64,000 bases of DNA from Triatoma infestans (GCA_011037195.1 JAAEAF010002723.1:1-64000); one strand, 5' to 3'. Numbered from the stretch's first letter, positions 9,770 to 22,415 are shown. The notes: generated from the letters alone by a model not told the origin. Numbers and translations are program-made.

Positions 9770-11077
9770 AAAAAAAAAAAAAAATCTGGTGTGAAACACT
9801 CACGCTACTTTCTCTTCCTCCAAGTTTTCATAATTGTACCTAATTGACAAATTTTATAAATTATGTACCAAATTTGATGAAATTCCATGGAATTCGTCGA
9901 AAACTGAATAAAATGTTCAGTAAAAGCGCACTTCCGTTTTACTAATTTTCTAGAAACTCGGAATTTTGGCAATCTCTTTTTTTCTAATTAATTTTGTTTG
10001 GGTGGTTGAATTGTATAATCAACTATGATAGCACTTTAGAGAAAAAACAATCATAACCCCACCCCTACACTAAAAACCCCTTTATTAAATGACATTATCA
10101 GGAGAAAAGATGACATTTAAAATAAAAGTTGTAGCTCTTTATATGTATAATTCACTTCCTAGTTTAAAGAAAATCGTTGGAGCCGTCTTCTTGAAAATAC
10201 CAGAAAACTGCACTTTCGGTCATCCGATTTTTTTCAAACTCGGAATTTCAACAACAAATTTAATTCTAATTAATATTATTTAGATGACAATAGTAAACTG
10301 AGATAGCACTTTAGAAGAAAAACCTAACATCACCAGTCCCCCAAAAATGCCTTTAAATGAATTTTTCCAGAGAAAAGTTTTAAATAAAAGTTGTAGCTCT
10401 TTGTATGTGTAGTTGATATACCAAGTTTGAAGAAAAATCGTTGGAGCCATTTTTGAGAAAATTGCAAGAAAATAAAAAAAATACCAGAAAACTTACCAGA
10501 ATACTTTTCAGTAAACACGCACTTTCGGTCTTCTGATTTTCTTCAAACTCGGAATTTCAACAACATATTTAAATCTGATTATTATTATTTTACCTAAAAG
10601 AATCGTGTAATAAACTGAAATAGTACTTTAGTGGACAACCCACTAAAAGTGCCGTTAAAAGCATTTTCCCGGAGAAGTGTTTCAAATAAAAATTGTAGAT
10701 CTTTGTATTTGTAATAGATATACCTAGTTTAAAGAAAATCGTTTAGAGCCATTTTCGAGAAAATTGCAAAAAAGGGGGAAAAAAAACATTTAGTAAAGTG
10801 GTACTTCCGGTTGAGGAATTTTGACCGCTGACCTACTGTCAGATCCAATGGTGATACCCGAACGGAATATCAAGTTTGAACTTTCTGCGATTTTTCGTTT
10901 TTGAGCTATGCTGCTCACATACATACATACATACATACGCTCTCACACACAGACCACTTTCTAAAAATCACTTTTTTGGACTCAGGGAACCTCAAAACGG
11001 ATATTTCCGGTGAAAACATGATATCGAAAATATGACATGATTACAATACTTCCTCTTATTAGGAGTAAGAGAAAGTA
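9770..11077 (+). mobile_element. Family A copy with four internal units
   Basis: An A-run is followed by TCTGGTGTGAAACACTCAC at 9785, and the copy ends with AGGAGTAAGAGAAAGTAA at about 11076. Unit starts (CTTCCGTT, CTTTCGGT, CTTTCGGT, CTTCCGGT) fall near 9930, 10212, 10522 and 10804, showing four repeats instead of three. A CATA-rich tract at 10918-10938 replaces (CA)n. Confidence 0.82.
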
Positions 11078-11639
11078 ATATAATAGACGATATGCGTCAA
11101 GGTGTGCCGCCATTCTAAAATTATGCAGACGTAATTTTATAGTTTTGAAATAATTTATTACAATTAAAAACTAAAACAATGGTAAAAAACTACTTCTGTG
11201 TTAAATATCATAAAAAATTTATTGCAATCTAATTTCATGGAAACATACTGTTATGAAATTAAAGAATTTCCAGACCTTTTTCCTGTTTGGACAGGTTATG
11301 ATAATAATTTCCACCAACATTGATTTATAATCCCACTCAATACTTCTCTAGGAGGAAAAGAGCTCATTAAAATCAAGTATCATATTAAATGAAATTAAGA
11401 AACTAAACATCTTTCATTTATGAATTTTCACATGATGAAATTATATGATAAAGAAAAAAATAACACCTCTGTTGTGAAGAAAACTGTGACGTCCTTAGAT
11501 CCCCCCCCCTGCCAACCCTATAAAATCAATTTTTTCGGAAAAAAGGCTGCCAATAAAAAAGTGGATAGGTCTCTGTATATATAATCAGCATACGAAGTTT
11601 AATGAAACCAATGTTCACTGATGTTTTCATGGGAAAAAA
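11078..11639. other. No gene recognised
   Basis: AT-rich spacer with a C-run at about 11503-11509. No exon or named repeat. Confidence 0.4.
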
Positions 11640-11860
11640 TCGCTAAAAACTGGACAAAATAAACTGTTCAGTAACGTCACACTTCCGGTCAACCCATTTT
11701 TACCAACTCAAAATTTTGGCGATACTTTTAATTTTAATCAATATTATATTAGACAGATTCTCGTATAGTATACTAAAATAGCACTTTAATGGAAAGCAGC
11801 CTCCCAAGGCTGTCTTAAATCCCTGTTTAAATGAAAGTAAAGTCTCCAATCAATGCAATT
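11640..11860 (+). repeat. Diverged family A fragment
   Basis: The stretch GTAACGTCACACTTCCGGTC, followed by an AACTCAAAATTTTGGCGAT-like block and the CACTTTAATGG block, follows the family A unit order but is strongly diverged. Confidence 0.55.
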
Positions 11861-12319
11861 ATAACCGAAAATTTTCTACAAACTTGCAACTTATACTAAA
11901 ACTTTCCTTAGCTCAATATAAAAATAGTGGCCCGCAGATAATATCTGTTGGTTCTTAGTAATTCTATCAGATCGAGCTAACATTGGATACCAGGCAGTGG
12001 CTCTATCAATCACCAAACAATACCTGGAATGCCAATTTAGATTTAGTGTGAACGACGAAGATTCTCCTAAAACATAATTTTTTACCATTTTATCCACCAA
12101 ATATTTCAATTAAAACTGATAGGGAAGTCTAGGTGAATTAGCATTATAAATTAAAGAAAATAACGGTTGAATCTATTTTCAAGAAAATTCCGAGAAATTC
12201 ACAAATCGTTTCGATTTCCGATTAATCCAGGTTTAACAAATAAACTTTTCTGTAGATTACCTGCTTCATTTCCTTAAAAAGGCTTAAACACGTTGGATAG
12301 TAGCTCCAATGTAATATAT

Positions 12320-12408
12320 AGATCATCAGAGACATTTTCCGTGGTAGCCCTGCTTCATTTTGTGAAAAGTACACCTCTGCGGAACTAACCACCACAACAA
12401 ATAATATA
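12320..12408. repeat. HH2 element fragment
   Basis: The block CATCAGAGACATTTTCCGTG with GCCTGCTTCATTTTGTG matches the body of the HH2 elements at 33000 and 46140. It is followed, after a short gap, by an inverted piece CGGAACTAACCACCACAACA. The ribozyme core itself is missing, so this is a rearranged remnant. Confidence 0.55.
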
Positions 12409-12540
12409 TAGATGACACAAGATTCACCTTCTCCAAAATGTCGGAACGATTCACCTTCCCCTGAATGTTGGCACACGTAAGCAATCACGAAAGCATAAAA
12501 CATGAACCAGAGCCACTGACATTTGGCAAATATTTGCAGC

Positions 12541-13555
12541 AATTAAGTCAAACAACAGGCTATTTGGTCTACTGAACCGGAAGTGGTTTGTAGCAGATTT
12601 TCTTAATTGTTATCCACGCCTTAATATGATGACGATCAAGAATCTAGGGATTCTTTCCCGCTAAAACTCGTCCTCTATCATCCTGCTTATCAAGGACTAA
12701 TGTCAGATAAAATGTTTCCTAGTTATAAATCTCTGGCCAAATCCTACCCAATACAAGAAGTTGCAGTCATTGGAAAAAGGGGCCCCACTAAACCTAAATG
12801 ATCCATGGTTTTTCCCTTCTGTTACAACCTCTATAGAGCCTACGTGGAAGTTGGAGGCATCAGTGCAAATATTGTTCCACTTGTTAGGAATTGGTTGGAT
12901 ACTTCCAGTGACACCAAATAGAAGATGAATCCCATTAATTTATATTGCACGTGACGACCTTCCTTGTGCTTGGAAGTCTAATCAATCATAAGATAGCATT
13001 ATTGATCAAGCGTTCAAAAACGGCAATTGTCAATAATTTTCCATTAAAAAAAAAAAAAAATTAATGCATTTTTTTAACCAATAAACCTATAAATCTAATT
13101 AATTACAGTTCAGTAATTTTCTCTTTAATATGCTTAATTACAGAATAATTACCGTGAAAAGTGGAAGGCCTACAGAGAGCTTGTACACCTACCCTAATGG
13201 GTAAATCAATTCGAGGCTTTCATCGGCCGCAAACTAGTACTCCCACAGGAAGTTTGGACCATACCACAACCTGACCTAATTTCCCTGGACAATTTATGTA
13301 CTGAAGTTATTATTGCTAAATAACATTACTTTCTTCCTTTTTATCTGAAGAAAAATAATATTAAATTGATAAACCAGAAAAAGATAATAACTAAATTAGT
13401 AGCCAACTATAGGCTAACATCGTCGATGTTGTTTTTTAGTTTTATGTAGTTGTACAAGTCGAGATTTAGCACTATGAAGCAGGAAGAGGCATTCAGACTT
13501 TATAATAGAGGTCCAAAACTGGTCTCTAGCGTTTTTTATATTTTTGTCGCAGGCC
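12541..13555. other. No gene recognised
   Basis: Mixed-composition sequence. Several short stretches look as if they might be old coding sequence, but I could not match them to a family. An A-run lies at about 13048-13061. Confidence 0.35.
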
Positions 13556-14500
13556 AGGATCAAAAAGTTCGCATCGGCTATAGATTCTGAGTCACATGTA
13601 CATAATGGAGGTATTTGAATACCAATCCGCGACAGATAGTGAGGAGAATCATCGTTGTGATTAAGCCTTGGCCTGATAATGGTAGTGCAGAACTTTCAGC
13701 CCTCGTAGGATTTATTATACCACGGATATTAATATAGGTATGGTTCCTATAAGAAAATGCTTCCTTTGCATTAATATCCGCTATTTCGTTTCCGACCACC
13801 ACTGTGACCTTTTGCCCATCATGTATATAGATTTACCATTGTTATCAATGTGTTTAATAAATGTAATGAGTCCAAGACGATAATTGAAACCTGGATAACT
13901 AGTGATTTTGTGTAGTGCAAACATTTATTAATGGGAATTAGTTCAGAGGGTAAATAGTGAAGCTAGGCTAATTATTTTTAAAGTACCATCTAGTGGATTA
14001 TAAATGAAGCAGCCGACATATTCACAAGTTTTGGAGTCATTGTGTAAAAAAGCTGACCATTAGGATATCTGTTTTCCAGCTCGGATAGGAAGATTGGTCA
14101 AAGTGATTTTTAAGTCAAAATGGAAGAACATAGGCAGAACATCGGTACGATTTAATGAAACTAAGAATTGCGATAAGTCGCAGAACATTTCAATTATAAT
14201 TGGAGTCTTCTTCTTAAGCCTTGCAGTGAAAACTTGGGAGGCTATTTTGCATAACTTTTTAACATTATTGGATGAATTTTGAAACATATTCTGTCCACAA
14301 TGAAACAGGAGACCTAATGTTTAGTGGAAATTCAGGCGCTTCTACTCAAAGAGGGCATTAGTGGCCTTAGCGATAGAGGACCCATACAGGATCTCAGCGC
14401 TTTAAATTGTATTTTCTATGGTTTCATCAGGAAATTGCGTCCCCACAGACAAAACAGCTGTAGCCAATTCTGGATACGGTTGATTGCTTGTATAACATCA
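13556..14500 (-). pseudogene. Decayed LINE ORF2 with RNase H remnant
   Basis: On the minus strand, near 14500-14340, a frame-shifting translation resembles the post-palm region of LINE reverse transcriptases (KALRSCMGS, then TNALF). Further along, at 13800-13580, VVGNEIADINAKEAFS resembles the C-terminal end of a LINE RNase H domain (GNExAD-LAKEA). The blocks are in the right order but with many stops. Clade not determined. Confidence 0.5.
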
Positions 14501-14645
14501 ATGATGTTTAAGAGGTTGATACATATCGATCATGTTCAAATTAATAAAGTTAAAAAAAAAAAAAAAAATTAAATACGCAATATGATGTTTGGCAAGAGCC
14601 AATGAAAAACTTCTAATCTTTAAAAAAGGTTTAATTATTTCTCTC

Positions 14646-14676
14646 GACGTTTCGGACAGCTTTGGTATCCTTCAAG
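14646..14676 (-). ncRNA. Hammerhead-like core at left Penelope terminus, eroded
   Basis: On the minus strand, CTTGAAGG, an imperfect stem II, CCGAAAC and the triplet GTC followed by GAG occur in the order of a type I hammerhead. The CUGANGA box is mutated, so activity is unlikely. Confidence 0.45.
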
Positions 14677-15027
14677 AGCTACATGAAAAAAAAATGAAAA
14701 TTATAAGTAGCAAGTAGACAGTAACTAATACTTAAAATATAAACAAAGAAGGCATTACATAGTAGAAAAAAAATAAAAGTAAAAGGTTTCAAGACATTAC
14801 TCCCATAATTACAAATATAACAATAAAAACAGAAGTAATATAATAAAAAATTGATTGAAAAATGAAAATAAAACAGCATTTTGTCATAGTTGGTAATGGG
14901 ATGGGTAAGTTTAGTGTAAAGATTATTGAGTGTGTTGGAGGAGTAAAGAGACCAGATGTTATATAAACCCCATTAACAAAACGATCACAGTTTACCAACC
15001 GCACACACTTCATACTCTCACCCACTG

Positions 15028-15335
15028 TGTAAAGCATGTTATATTGGTGAATCAAAACAACACTTACGAAACAGACTTAGTATATAACATGAACTGGACA
15101 TAGCTAACAAAAAAAAACCGATAACACCGCTCTAACAAAACATACACCCTCGCCCCTATTCCTTTGATTTCCATAATCCCTCGGTCCTAAACCTATTCTA
15201 ACCACTTAAAACGGTTTATATCTGAATTCATCACCACATTCACCTAAACCATAACTCCATCAACTACAAAAAGACAAGGAGAGATCATCACTTCCTCCTG
15301 TAGCAACATTTCTCCTTTCTTTAAAAAGCCCCCAA
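15028..15335 (+). pseudogene. GIY-YIG endonuclease domain of a Penelope-like element
   Basis: Translation begins CKACYIGESKQHLRNRLS. It holds the YIG half of the GIY-YIG motif and the following basic helix with the catalytic-type arginine (HLRNRLS). After a stop and frameshifts it continues with LDIANKK, a SFDFHNPSVLNLF block, ISEFI and HLNHNSINYKK. These blocks match in order the endonuclease domain at the C-terminus of Penelope polyproteins, which nicks target DNA during retrotransposition. At least three stops make it inactive. The GIY half upstream is not clear. Confidence 0.8.
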
Positions 15336-15806
15336 CCCCCACCATTAAATTTACAGTCATCAACTTTGTATTAACCTCCCATTCATTTTATTTTATTTCT
15401 ATTTATTTATAATTTTTTCTCTCTCTTCTATCTATCTTCAATATTGCTTTTTGTAAAGTACCCAAACTTAGAAGTCCTCTTTTTGATTTTCTATGTTCTT
15501 TGTAAGCACACCTTACTCCATAACCACACAATAACCTTTTTCCAGCATTTAACTTGTTTATCTCTCCTTACTAATTATCGTCTGTTTTACAGTTTTGTTA
15601 ACATTTTTTTTAATTTTTTATTCTAATTCTTCCGTCCATTTTGTTATGTAATTCATTTTTTATTGTAATATTTGTAATTAAGGGAGTATATTATGTTAAA
15701 ACCTTTTTTATTTTACTATTTAATGCAATTCTGTATTTACATTTTAACTGTTAGTTACTGCTCACTTCATAATTATATTTTCAGGTTTTTATTTTTTTGG
15801 TAGCTC

Positions 15807-15838
15807 CTGAAAAAGACAACAATGGTGTCCGAAACGTC
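15807..15838 (+). ncRNA. Hammerhead-like core at right Penelope terminus
   Basis: The order is CUGAAAA (invariant G8 replaced by A), a 4-bp stem II (GACA/TGTC), GAAA, C and the GUC triplet. A 3-bp stem I is formed by CTC before the core and GAG after it. It is recognisable but probably weakened by the core substitution. Confidence 0.5.
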
Positions 15839-16066
15839 GAGAGAAGTAAACTTTTTCAAAGTTGTTTTGCTTTTTGGCCCTTGCCAATCATGAAATTTTG
15901 CTTATTTCATTAACAATGGCCAATCTTTTGTTCTTGGAAAAATACAGCAGGATAGAGGCAATCCATGATTTTCCTGGAAAGCCCTTTCCATGACTCGTAC
16001 AATTTATCACCTTAGTAAAATGAAAGCAGAGCTGCGGAGGAGAATCACTGCTCCAGCCACAGAGCA

Positions 16067-16321
16067 TTGAATTTTTTAAGGAAGACTCTTTTAAGGTCTC
16101 ACTGCACATCCACTCTGGTAGGAAATGTGGCCAGAAGGACGAAGCACCGTTTCAATCTTCTTGGAGAATGCAAGCAATATGCTCGTAAGCGATTCCAAAA
16201 ATATGGAGCGTGCAATTTGGTGGCGAACCCATGGTATCGGAGATTACTCCCCGCCTCTGTCCTGACGTTTCTTAATGAGACTGGGCTGATTGAGATGATT
16301 TACGGGGGCCGCCATTGGTAG
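16067..16321 (+). pseudogene. Possible LINE ORF2 C-terminal remnant
   Basis: An open frame of 84 codons ends at a TAG stop. The part QYARKRFQKYGACN followed by NPWYRRLLPASVL and NETGLIEMIY looks like the region after the zinc knuckle of a LINE ORF2 (C-x-YARxRF). No knuckle cysteines precede it clearly. The assignment is by general resemblance only. Confidence 0.38.
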
Positions 16322-17879
16322 CCCTAAGAGTATTTTCTTTCCTAAAAACGCCTCTCGTTTCTAGATTAAATTAGATTAATCTGAATAATAGCAAACGTGA
16401 CTACGATTCATAGTCTACAGCTGACTGCCACCATTATCGAAGAATATTGCAATCAGAATGGCACTGTTACAAACATCGGCTAAACTGCTTCCAGTATTCT
16501 TTGCTAACGTTAGCGTTCGACGGTGAGCTGAACAGATTATCGCTGAAGCCTAAACGCAACGGACATACTAGAAGAACCCATACTGTTTTAATCATTCCTG
16601 GGTATCACTACTAAGAATAGTACACTATAAAGCTGCCGATTAAGTAGGACGTCCAAAAATCAACAAACGATCTAACTGCGCCTGTAACGGACGTTAAAAG
16701 TCCGTCATGTGACCAGAACCTAAAACATTCTTGTTGAATGTGAGCGCTGACCTACAAACAAACCCTCGCAAATATATAGCCCTCAACACAAATAACTTCC
16801 TTTCTATCTATCTTCATTGAATACAATCCTTTACACTTGCGTTATCTCTAAATTACTCTAAATAAAATACATCTAAAATCACGAAAGCTTACTTTACCTG
16901 CATGTATGCGTATACCTTTTGAAAAGATGGTATATCTACTAGTTTTAATTACTTTAAATTTATTAATTAAACATACTATTTCATTCAAACAGAATAGAAA
17001 GTAACTGGAAAAATTAAATAATCAATAAAATGGTATTGGGGCGGTTACTCGACTTTGATCGAAACCTACTTGGTATTAGATCAAAATGGAATGTGAAATT
17101 CAGGCTTTTTATGATTTCTATTCTTTTTAGATGTGCAGATCTCTAATGATACCTCTACTTTGTATAAAATCTTCAACAAATTTAAACAAAATAAATCATT
17201 TAAAAAAAAATATAGCTTAATAAATTCTCCAATTAGAATTTTGCTTAGAATAAATAAACCATATCGCGTTATGATAAAAAAAATCTTCTTTCTAATTTTA
17301 CTAGCGCAGCCAATAGGATGAGGAGAGTTGATGTCACCTGTCCGCTATAAATTTTCAAAACAAATATTGGAAAGATGAATCTGAAGAAAATTAAAAAGAG
17401 CAAAAAAAAAAAATAATTTGGTCCCCCAACATTTCAAGTTTTTACTCAATCCCTCCCCAATAACAACCCACCTTCATTCTAAAATTACATAGAAAGGAAA
17501 CAAACCAAACCAGGTATGGGAAAGGATATAAATTATATCAAATGAATTCATGAAGATAGTAAGTAGCCACGCTAAACCACGTTTAGAAAAATCTCAGTTG
17601 GATTGCAACGAGAAAAGTATTTACTAACTCGAAAAAGTTATCCCCTCCCCCCACCCCATATCCGTAAAAAGTCATTTATAAAAATATTAATTACGATATA
17701 TATTTATTTATAAAATTAGAAAATAAATTTAGAATTACAAGAAATTTTCCGCTGATTTCATCAAACTTATTTATAGATGTCCTAAACATTATATATTTTT
17801 AAAGTTAGTTTAATTTTAAACTATATTTTTGTTTTGTTTAAAATGTTTTCATTACTATTGGTGAATTTCATAGAAATAA
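16322..17879. other. No gene recognised
   Basis: AT-rich sequence. A stretch at 16400-16680 has a coding-like look (TIIEEYCNQNGTV) but is broken and not assigned. No supported exon or RNA gene. Confidence 0.35.
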
Positions 17880-18165
17880 AAAGAAATCTAGTGTGCGAAA
17901 CACTCTTACTTCAGAGTTAATAGATTATATCTGAGATTTTATCCATTGTAGCATGCATATTAGTGATGTTCCTGGCAGGTTTCGGCTGAGCTTCCTTCTT
18001 TTTCTGAGATAGTTTGTTTACAAAAATACAAGACACACATATAAACCAACATACACCATTCGCTAAAAACATTGTTTTCGTACTAAGAGAACCCACAAAC
18101 ATGTATTTCCAATGAAAATTTGATACGATGGTAATACTTCCTTTTACCAACAGTAAAAGACCGAA
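17880..18165 (+). repeat. Diverged family A remnant
   Basis: It begins with a mutated outer start (TCTAGTGTGCGAAACACTC) and ends with a stretch resembling the family A end (TTTGATACGATGGTAATACT, then CAGTAAAAGACCGAAGTAAA). Most of the internal units are deleted. Confidence 0.55.
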
Positions 18166-18764
18166 GTAAAAAGTTCTAAAAATGTAATGTGTGTAAACGT
18201 AGTGGAAGAAATAGAACTTAACAGCAGGAGGTGAAAATCTAAAGTTTACCTGGATAGTTAAGAGAGGAGACCGAGTATATTCAACTAGAAGGTGGTAAAT
18301 ATTGACTTGGTGTAAACCATGTCCGAACTTAAGAGTATACATCCATAGATTACTGTCACTAGGAAGGAGATCTGTATTATCTTCTTTAATTTATACTTCT
18401 ACTATATCAACCTTTGCAATTTATCATTTTATCTAAAACAAACGAATAAATAACACGAACATTATTCAATTCTCTAAAAATGGGATATAGGGGCGGGGAA
18501 AAGTAATTTAATAATTCATTTAAATTTTGAATAGAACGTTTTTATTTATTATAATAATAATTTGAATAAAAGTATATGGAAGAATTTTAATAGATTTGTA
18601 AATTGATATTTATGATTGGTGTAAAGTGGTTAAATGGAAATTAAATGGAATTGTATAGTGTTACAAAACAATTTAAACTAATATGGACCACTATTAGTTT
18701 TTATTAAGGAGATTGGAGCGATAGGACAGTTTTTATTAGGCTTTTTTTTTTCTTATTCTTCTTT
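18166..18764. other. No gene recognised
   Basis: AT-rich spacer without a supported feature. Confidence 0.4.
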
Positions 18765-18872
18765 TTTACTTCCTCTTTGCTAGTAAGCGGAAGTAGTGGC
18801 GATCGTGTCAAATTTTCAAAATGGAGTTTTCACCGGAAATACATATTTTGTGGTTTCCTGAGTTTTGTATGT
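18765..18872 (-). repeat. Family A end, reversed stub
   Basis: TACTTCCTCTTTGCTAGTAAG followed by the ATCGTGTCAAATTTTC and TTTTCACCGGAAAT blocks is the right end of family A in reverse orientation, truncated after about 100 bp. It faces a plus-oriented copy that starts 40 bp later. Confidence 0.65.
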
Positions 18873-18907
18873 TGTACGTACATATTTACGTTAACAGAAT
18901 ATGTCAA

Positions 18908-19968
18908 AAATGAAAAAAATCTGGTGTGAAACACTCACACAACTTTCTCTTACTCCTGTTCTCAAAATTATAATTGACAAATGTTATAGTTTGTGTACCA
19001 AATATAACGAAATTCGTCGAAAAATGAAAAAATGTTCAGTAAAAGCGCACTTCCGGTTTACTAATTTTCTTGAAACTCGGAATTTTAGCAATCTATTTAT
19101 TTCTGATTAATTTTGTTTGGATAATAGTATTATATAATCAACCATGATAGCACTTTACAGGAAGCTGTAACCCCACCCCTCCACTAAAGTGCCTTTAAAT
19201 AAATGATGTAGATCATTGCATGTTTAGTTTATATTAACAATTTCAAGAAAATTGTCGGAGCCATTTTTGAGAAAATTGCGAAAAAGTAAAAAAACCATTT
19301 AGTAAAAAGTGGTAATGTAAACGCACTTCCGGTTATCCGATTTTTTTTCAAACTCGGAATTTCAACAACATATTTAATTCTAATTAACATTATTTAGATG
19401 GCAGAATTGTCTAATAAACTGAAATAGCACTTTAGATGAAAACCTAACCCACCTCCCCACAGAATTGCCCTTAAATGAATTTTCCCAGAGAAATGTTTCA
19501 AATAAAAGTTGTAGTTTTGTATGTGTAGTTGATATACCAAGTTTAAAGAAAATCGTCGGAGTCATTTTTGAGAAAATCGCAAAAACGTAAAAAAAAACAA
19601 CTAGTAAAGTGGTACTTCCGGTTGAGGAATTTTGCAGATGACCCACCGTCGGATCCCATGGTGATAACTAAAGAATATCAAGTTTCAACTTTCTACGATT
19701 TTTGTTTTTGAGCTAAGCTGTTCACATACATACATACACCTACACACACACACACACAACACACACACACACACCCACACACACACACACCCACCACACC
19801 CACACAACAAAGAGAGGAGAGAGAGAGAGAGAGAGAGTAGACCATTTGCTAAAACCACTTTTTTGGACTCAGGGGACCTCAAAACGGATATTTCCGTGAA
19901 AACTCAATATCGAAAATTTGACACGATTACAATACTTCCTCTTACTAGCGGTAAGAGAAAGTAAAAAT
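18908..19968 (+). mobile_element. Family A copy, full length
   Basis: TCTGGTGTGAAACACTCACA at about 18920 opens the copy, and AGCGGTAAGAGAAAGTAA closes it near 19963. Unit starts CTTCCGGT lie near 19049, 19327 and 19616. The microsatellite core is a long (CA)n at 19738-19805 followed by (GA)n at about 19812-19837. Confidence 0.83.
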
Positions 19969-20475
19969 GCAGGAACCTCAAAAAAAAACTGTTATTCCGT
20001 TTACAGATGGAATAGATGGATTAACCGCATCAGACGTGAAAGTTTCGGGCAAAATTCATCAATCAACCGGAAATGGTGATTTTACTAAATGTTTTTTTTT
20101 CAGTTTTTTTGCGATTTTCTCGAAAACAGCTCCGACAATTTTTATTTAAACTTCATACACTATTTATAACACCTAAATACTTATCACTTTTATTTGAAAC
20201 ATTTACCTGGGTCAATTTATTTTGGGGGGGGGTTTATTCTAACCTATATATAATATCGATGTACTTTGGAAGAACTGCTATAATTCCAAGATTGATGAAA
20301 ATCGGAAGTACTATTTTAAGAATAGATTTTGAATTTTCTGTTTTTTGTTTTTTTTTCTCGAAAACTGCTTTAATGATTTTGTTTAAAGACCTGAAATGCT
20401 AACAGCACATATATAAATAAACCTATCACTTTTATTAAAAACCATTATCCTGGAAAAATTCATTTTTGGGTCCAT
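19969..20475 (-). repeat. Diverged family A remnant
   Basis: Reversed family A motifs occur in order (CAACCGGAAATGGTGATTTT, GCGATTTTCTCGAAAACAGC, CACTTTTATTTGAAACATTT), with much divergence and a G-run at 20224-20231. Confidence 0.5.
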
Positions 20476-22100
20476 AACATTTCAAGTATTATCTGAGTTT
20501 ATGTAATGTTTTAGTAGCGTTCCCTTCTGCAGCAAAATGTAGAAGTACATTCTGTAACATTATTTACTGTGGGTGCAATATTTCTCTTACGCTGTGATTT
20601 TACATTATCTCTTATTATTCATTTAACAATAGCAATTCCTCTAAAAAAAATATCGATCAGTGGATGATTTTTGGATTCCCCCCACCCAACCCCACCCCCG
20701 AACGCTTTAAGTCATAAGAATCTTGTGAACTCTTCTACAAATGGTTGATCAATTTATCACTTAAATCTTGCATAGCTATTCAAATTCAAGAAGACAGACG
20801 ATTTACTATGGATTTAAATTGTTGAAAAACTCAAGTGCTAACCAGTTATTACATTATTATAATAAATTAAATAACATTTGCAAAATGGCTCGCAAGACAA
20901 CTAATGGTCCGACACAAAAGAAACTAGATTAAAGCTCTGCCACGCCACATCCTCCTAACGACCCCGGCCTCTCGCCCATCAAGAATTCTCTTTATTTGGG
21001 CCTTTTAAGAAGTCATTAGTAATGTCAAGTTGCACAACAACGAAGAATCTTGTGTGAGTGTTCTTATATGAGGCAATAATCCTTCTTAGCTCGTTCTTCT
21101 TTTACAAAGGGTATGCCAAGGTGCGGGGGAGTTTACTAAGCCCTCTATGAATAAGCTGAAGTGCCTCTACCCTCAACAATCTTCCAGTAGAGGGTTTGCT
21201 TGCTTCTAAACTACAACTACAGTAGTTTAAGTCGAAAAATGAGGCTAGTTAGTTCTCGATGCTACGGTGAAACAGATCTTTTACAACTTTATATATTTCT
21301 TGCTGCTAAACATACATCTGATTTAAAAATATAACAGAGTAAATGACTCTTCCGTTAAAATTAAATAGTGTCTTAGCTACCCTTTTTTTTGCTTTTATTT
21401 ATATATACAAAATATATAAATTAAATATATATATAAAAAAAACTAAATAATATTTGCCATAACAAATTATATTTGGCAAGTTGGACATGATGAATATTGA
21501 CGTCATACATTTATAAATGTATGTTTCGTATGACCAACTACTTTCCAAATAAAACATCTACTTTGGGTTATATTTAATTAATTAGAAAAAGTATATTCAA
21601 CTAAATTTATTAATTTTAATATGGACTGCTAAATATAATTTTGCAACAGTGTGAAATTTAATAATAGAAAATGAAAATTATAAAAGAAATTCTCTTAAAA
21701 ACATGTATACATTTTATTATATTTATTATTAAGTAATTTAATCATTAAATTCTGCATTTAAAAAAACAAAATGCGTCTATTAAGTAAATACAGCTTTACT
21801 TAAGATATCCACAACTTAGCGTAAAAACATAGAGTGAACATTTCTAAAAACTGGGCAAATCGCGGCCATAACCTTAAATGAACCTCTTCTGTATTAAGAT
21901 CGTTGACATTAAGGGGATGGAAGGATGATAAGTTTCCGACCTCCCCTAAGAGATAGCGCTTGTAGCGCCATATTTAGACTATGCCATCTTGTAATGCCTA
22001 TCTGTCTTTTGTATAACCTAGAAATTTGACACAGCTACTTTGTGTTGTTTTCCATCTGCGTCTTTTTAAAGTTAATATCAAGTTTTGCTGTTTTCCAAGT
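20476..22100. other. No gene recognised
   Basis: Mostly AT-rich sequence with no supported exon. It contains a perfect 20-bp palindrome at 21504-21523 (CATACATTTA and its complement). The stretch 20880-21260 has more balanced composition but no recognisable frame. Confidence 0.4.
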
Positions 22101-22415
22101 ATGCAACCGATCGATGTGCGAACCGTGATTCAATATTTTTTTATCAAGGGTTTATTTCCTGCAGAAATTAAGGCGAAGTTAGGCGCAACTCTAGTGGGGG
22201 GGGGGGGCTGCTCCTTTATTTAGTTACTACCGTCAAAACATGGTTAGCGGACTTCAAACGTAAAAGCACTCAAAATGCTGTGCGTTCTGGAAGAACAAAA
22301 ATCGGCTACAACCGAAGAAATAATCCAATAAGTCCACAATACCATTATGAATGATCGGTGGTTGAAATTGACCGAGGTAACCGAGATGGCTGGCATATCG
22401 AAAGAATGAGCACAT
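22101..22415 (+). pseudogene. Mariner (SETMAR-type) transposase N-terminal remnant
   Basis: From the ATG at 22101, translation with one frameshift at a G-run (about 22196-22207) gives VRTVIQYFFIKGLFPAEIKAKLGATL. This is the first helix-turn-helix (HTH_48) of mariner transposases. It continues with TVKTWLADFKRK and RSGRTKI (the GRPK-like hook), then a second HTH-like stretch LTEVTEMAGISKE. These are in the order of mariner DNA-binding domains. The catalytic D,D34D part is absent. The copy is dead. No inverted termini were found. Confidence 0.75.

Larger units (their letters stand above)
14588..15885 (+). mobile_element. Penelope-like element with inverted termini
   Basis: The segment is bounded by an inverted repeat of about 80-100 bp: TTTGGCAAGAGCCAATGA on the left pairs with ATTGGCAAGGGCCAAAAA read in reverse on the right, and both sides carry TCTCTCGACGTTTCGG. 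Between them is a GIY-YIG endonuclease remnant, diagnostic of Penelope-like retroelements. The termini carry hammerhead-like cores, as known for the pseudo-LTRs of this class. I saw no reverse transcriptase domain, so the copy is deleted. Confidence 0.75.

Noticed and set aside
9593..9847. ORF of 84 codons on the plus strand
   Set aside because: It runs across the junction into a family A start with an A-run and has no conserved segment.
6571..11077. CRISPR-like regular repeats
   Set aside because: The CTTCCGGT units are about 300 bp long, degenerate and part of a dispersed eukaryotic element. No short direct repeats with unique spacers.
19685..19882. Cys/Val-rich ORF over a microsatellite
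   Set aside because: It is a translation of (CA)n/(GA)n inside family A. The same artefact occurs at 29695-29973 and 62053-62316.
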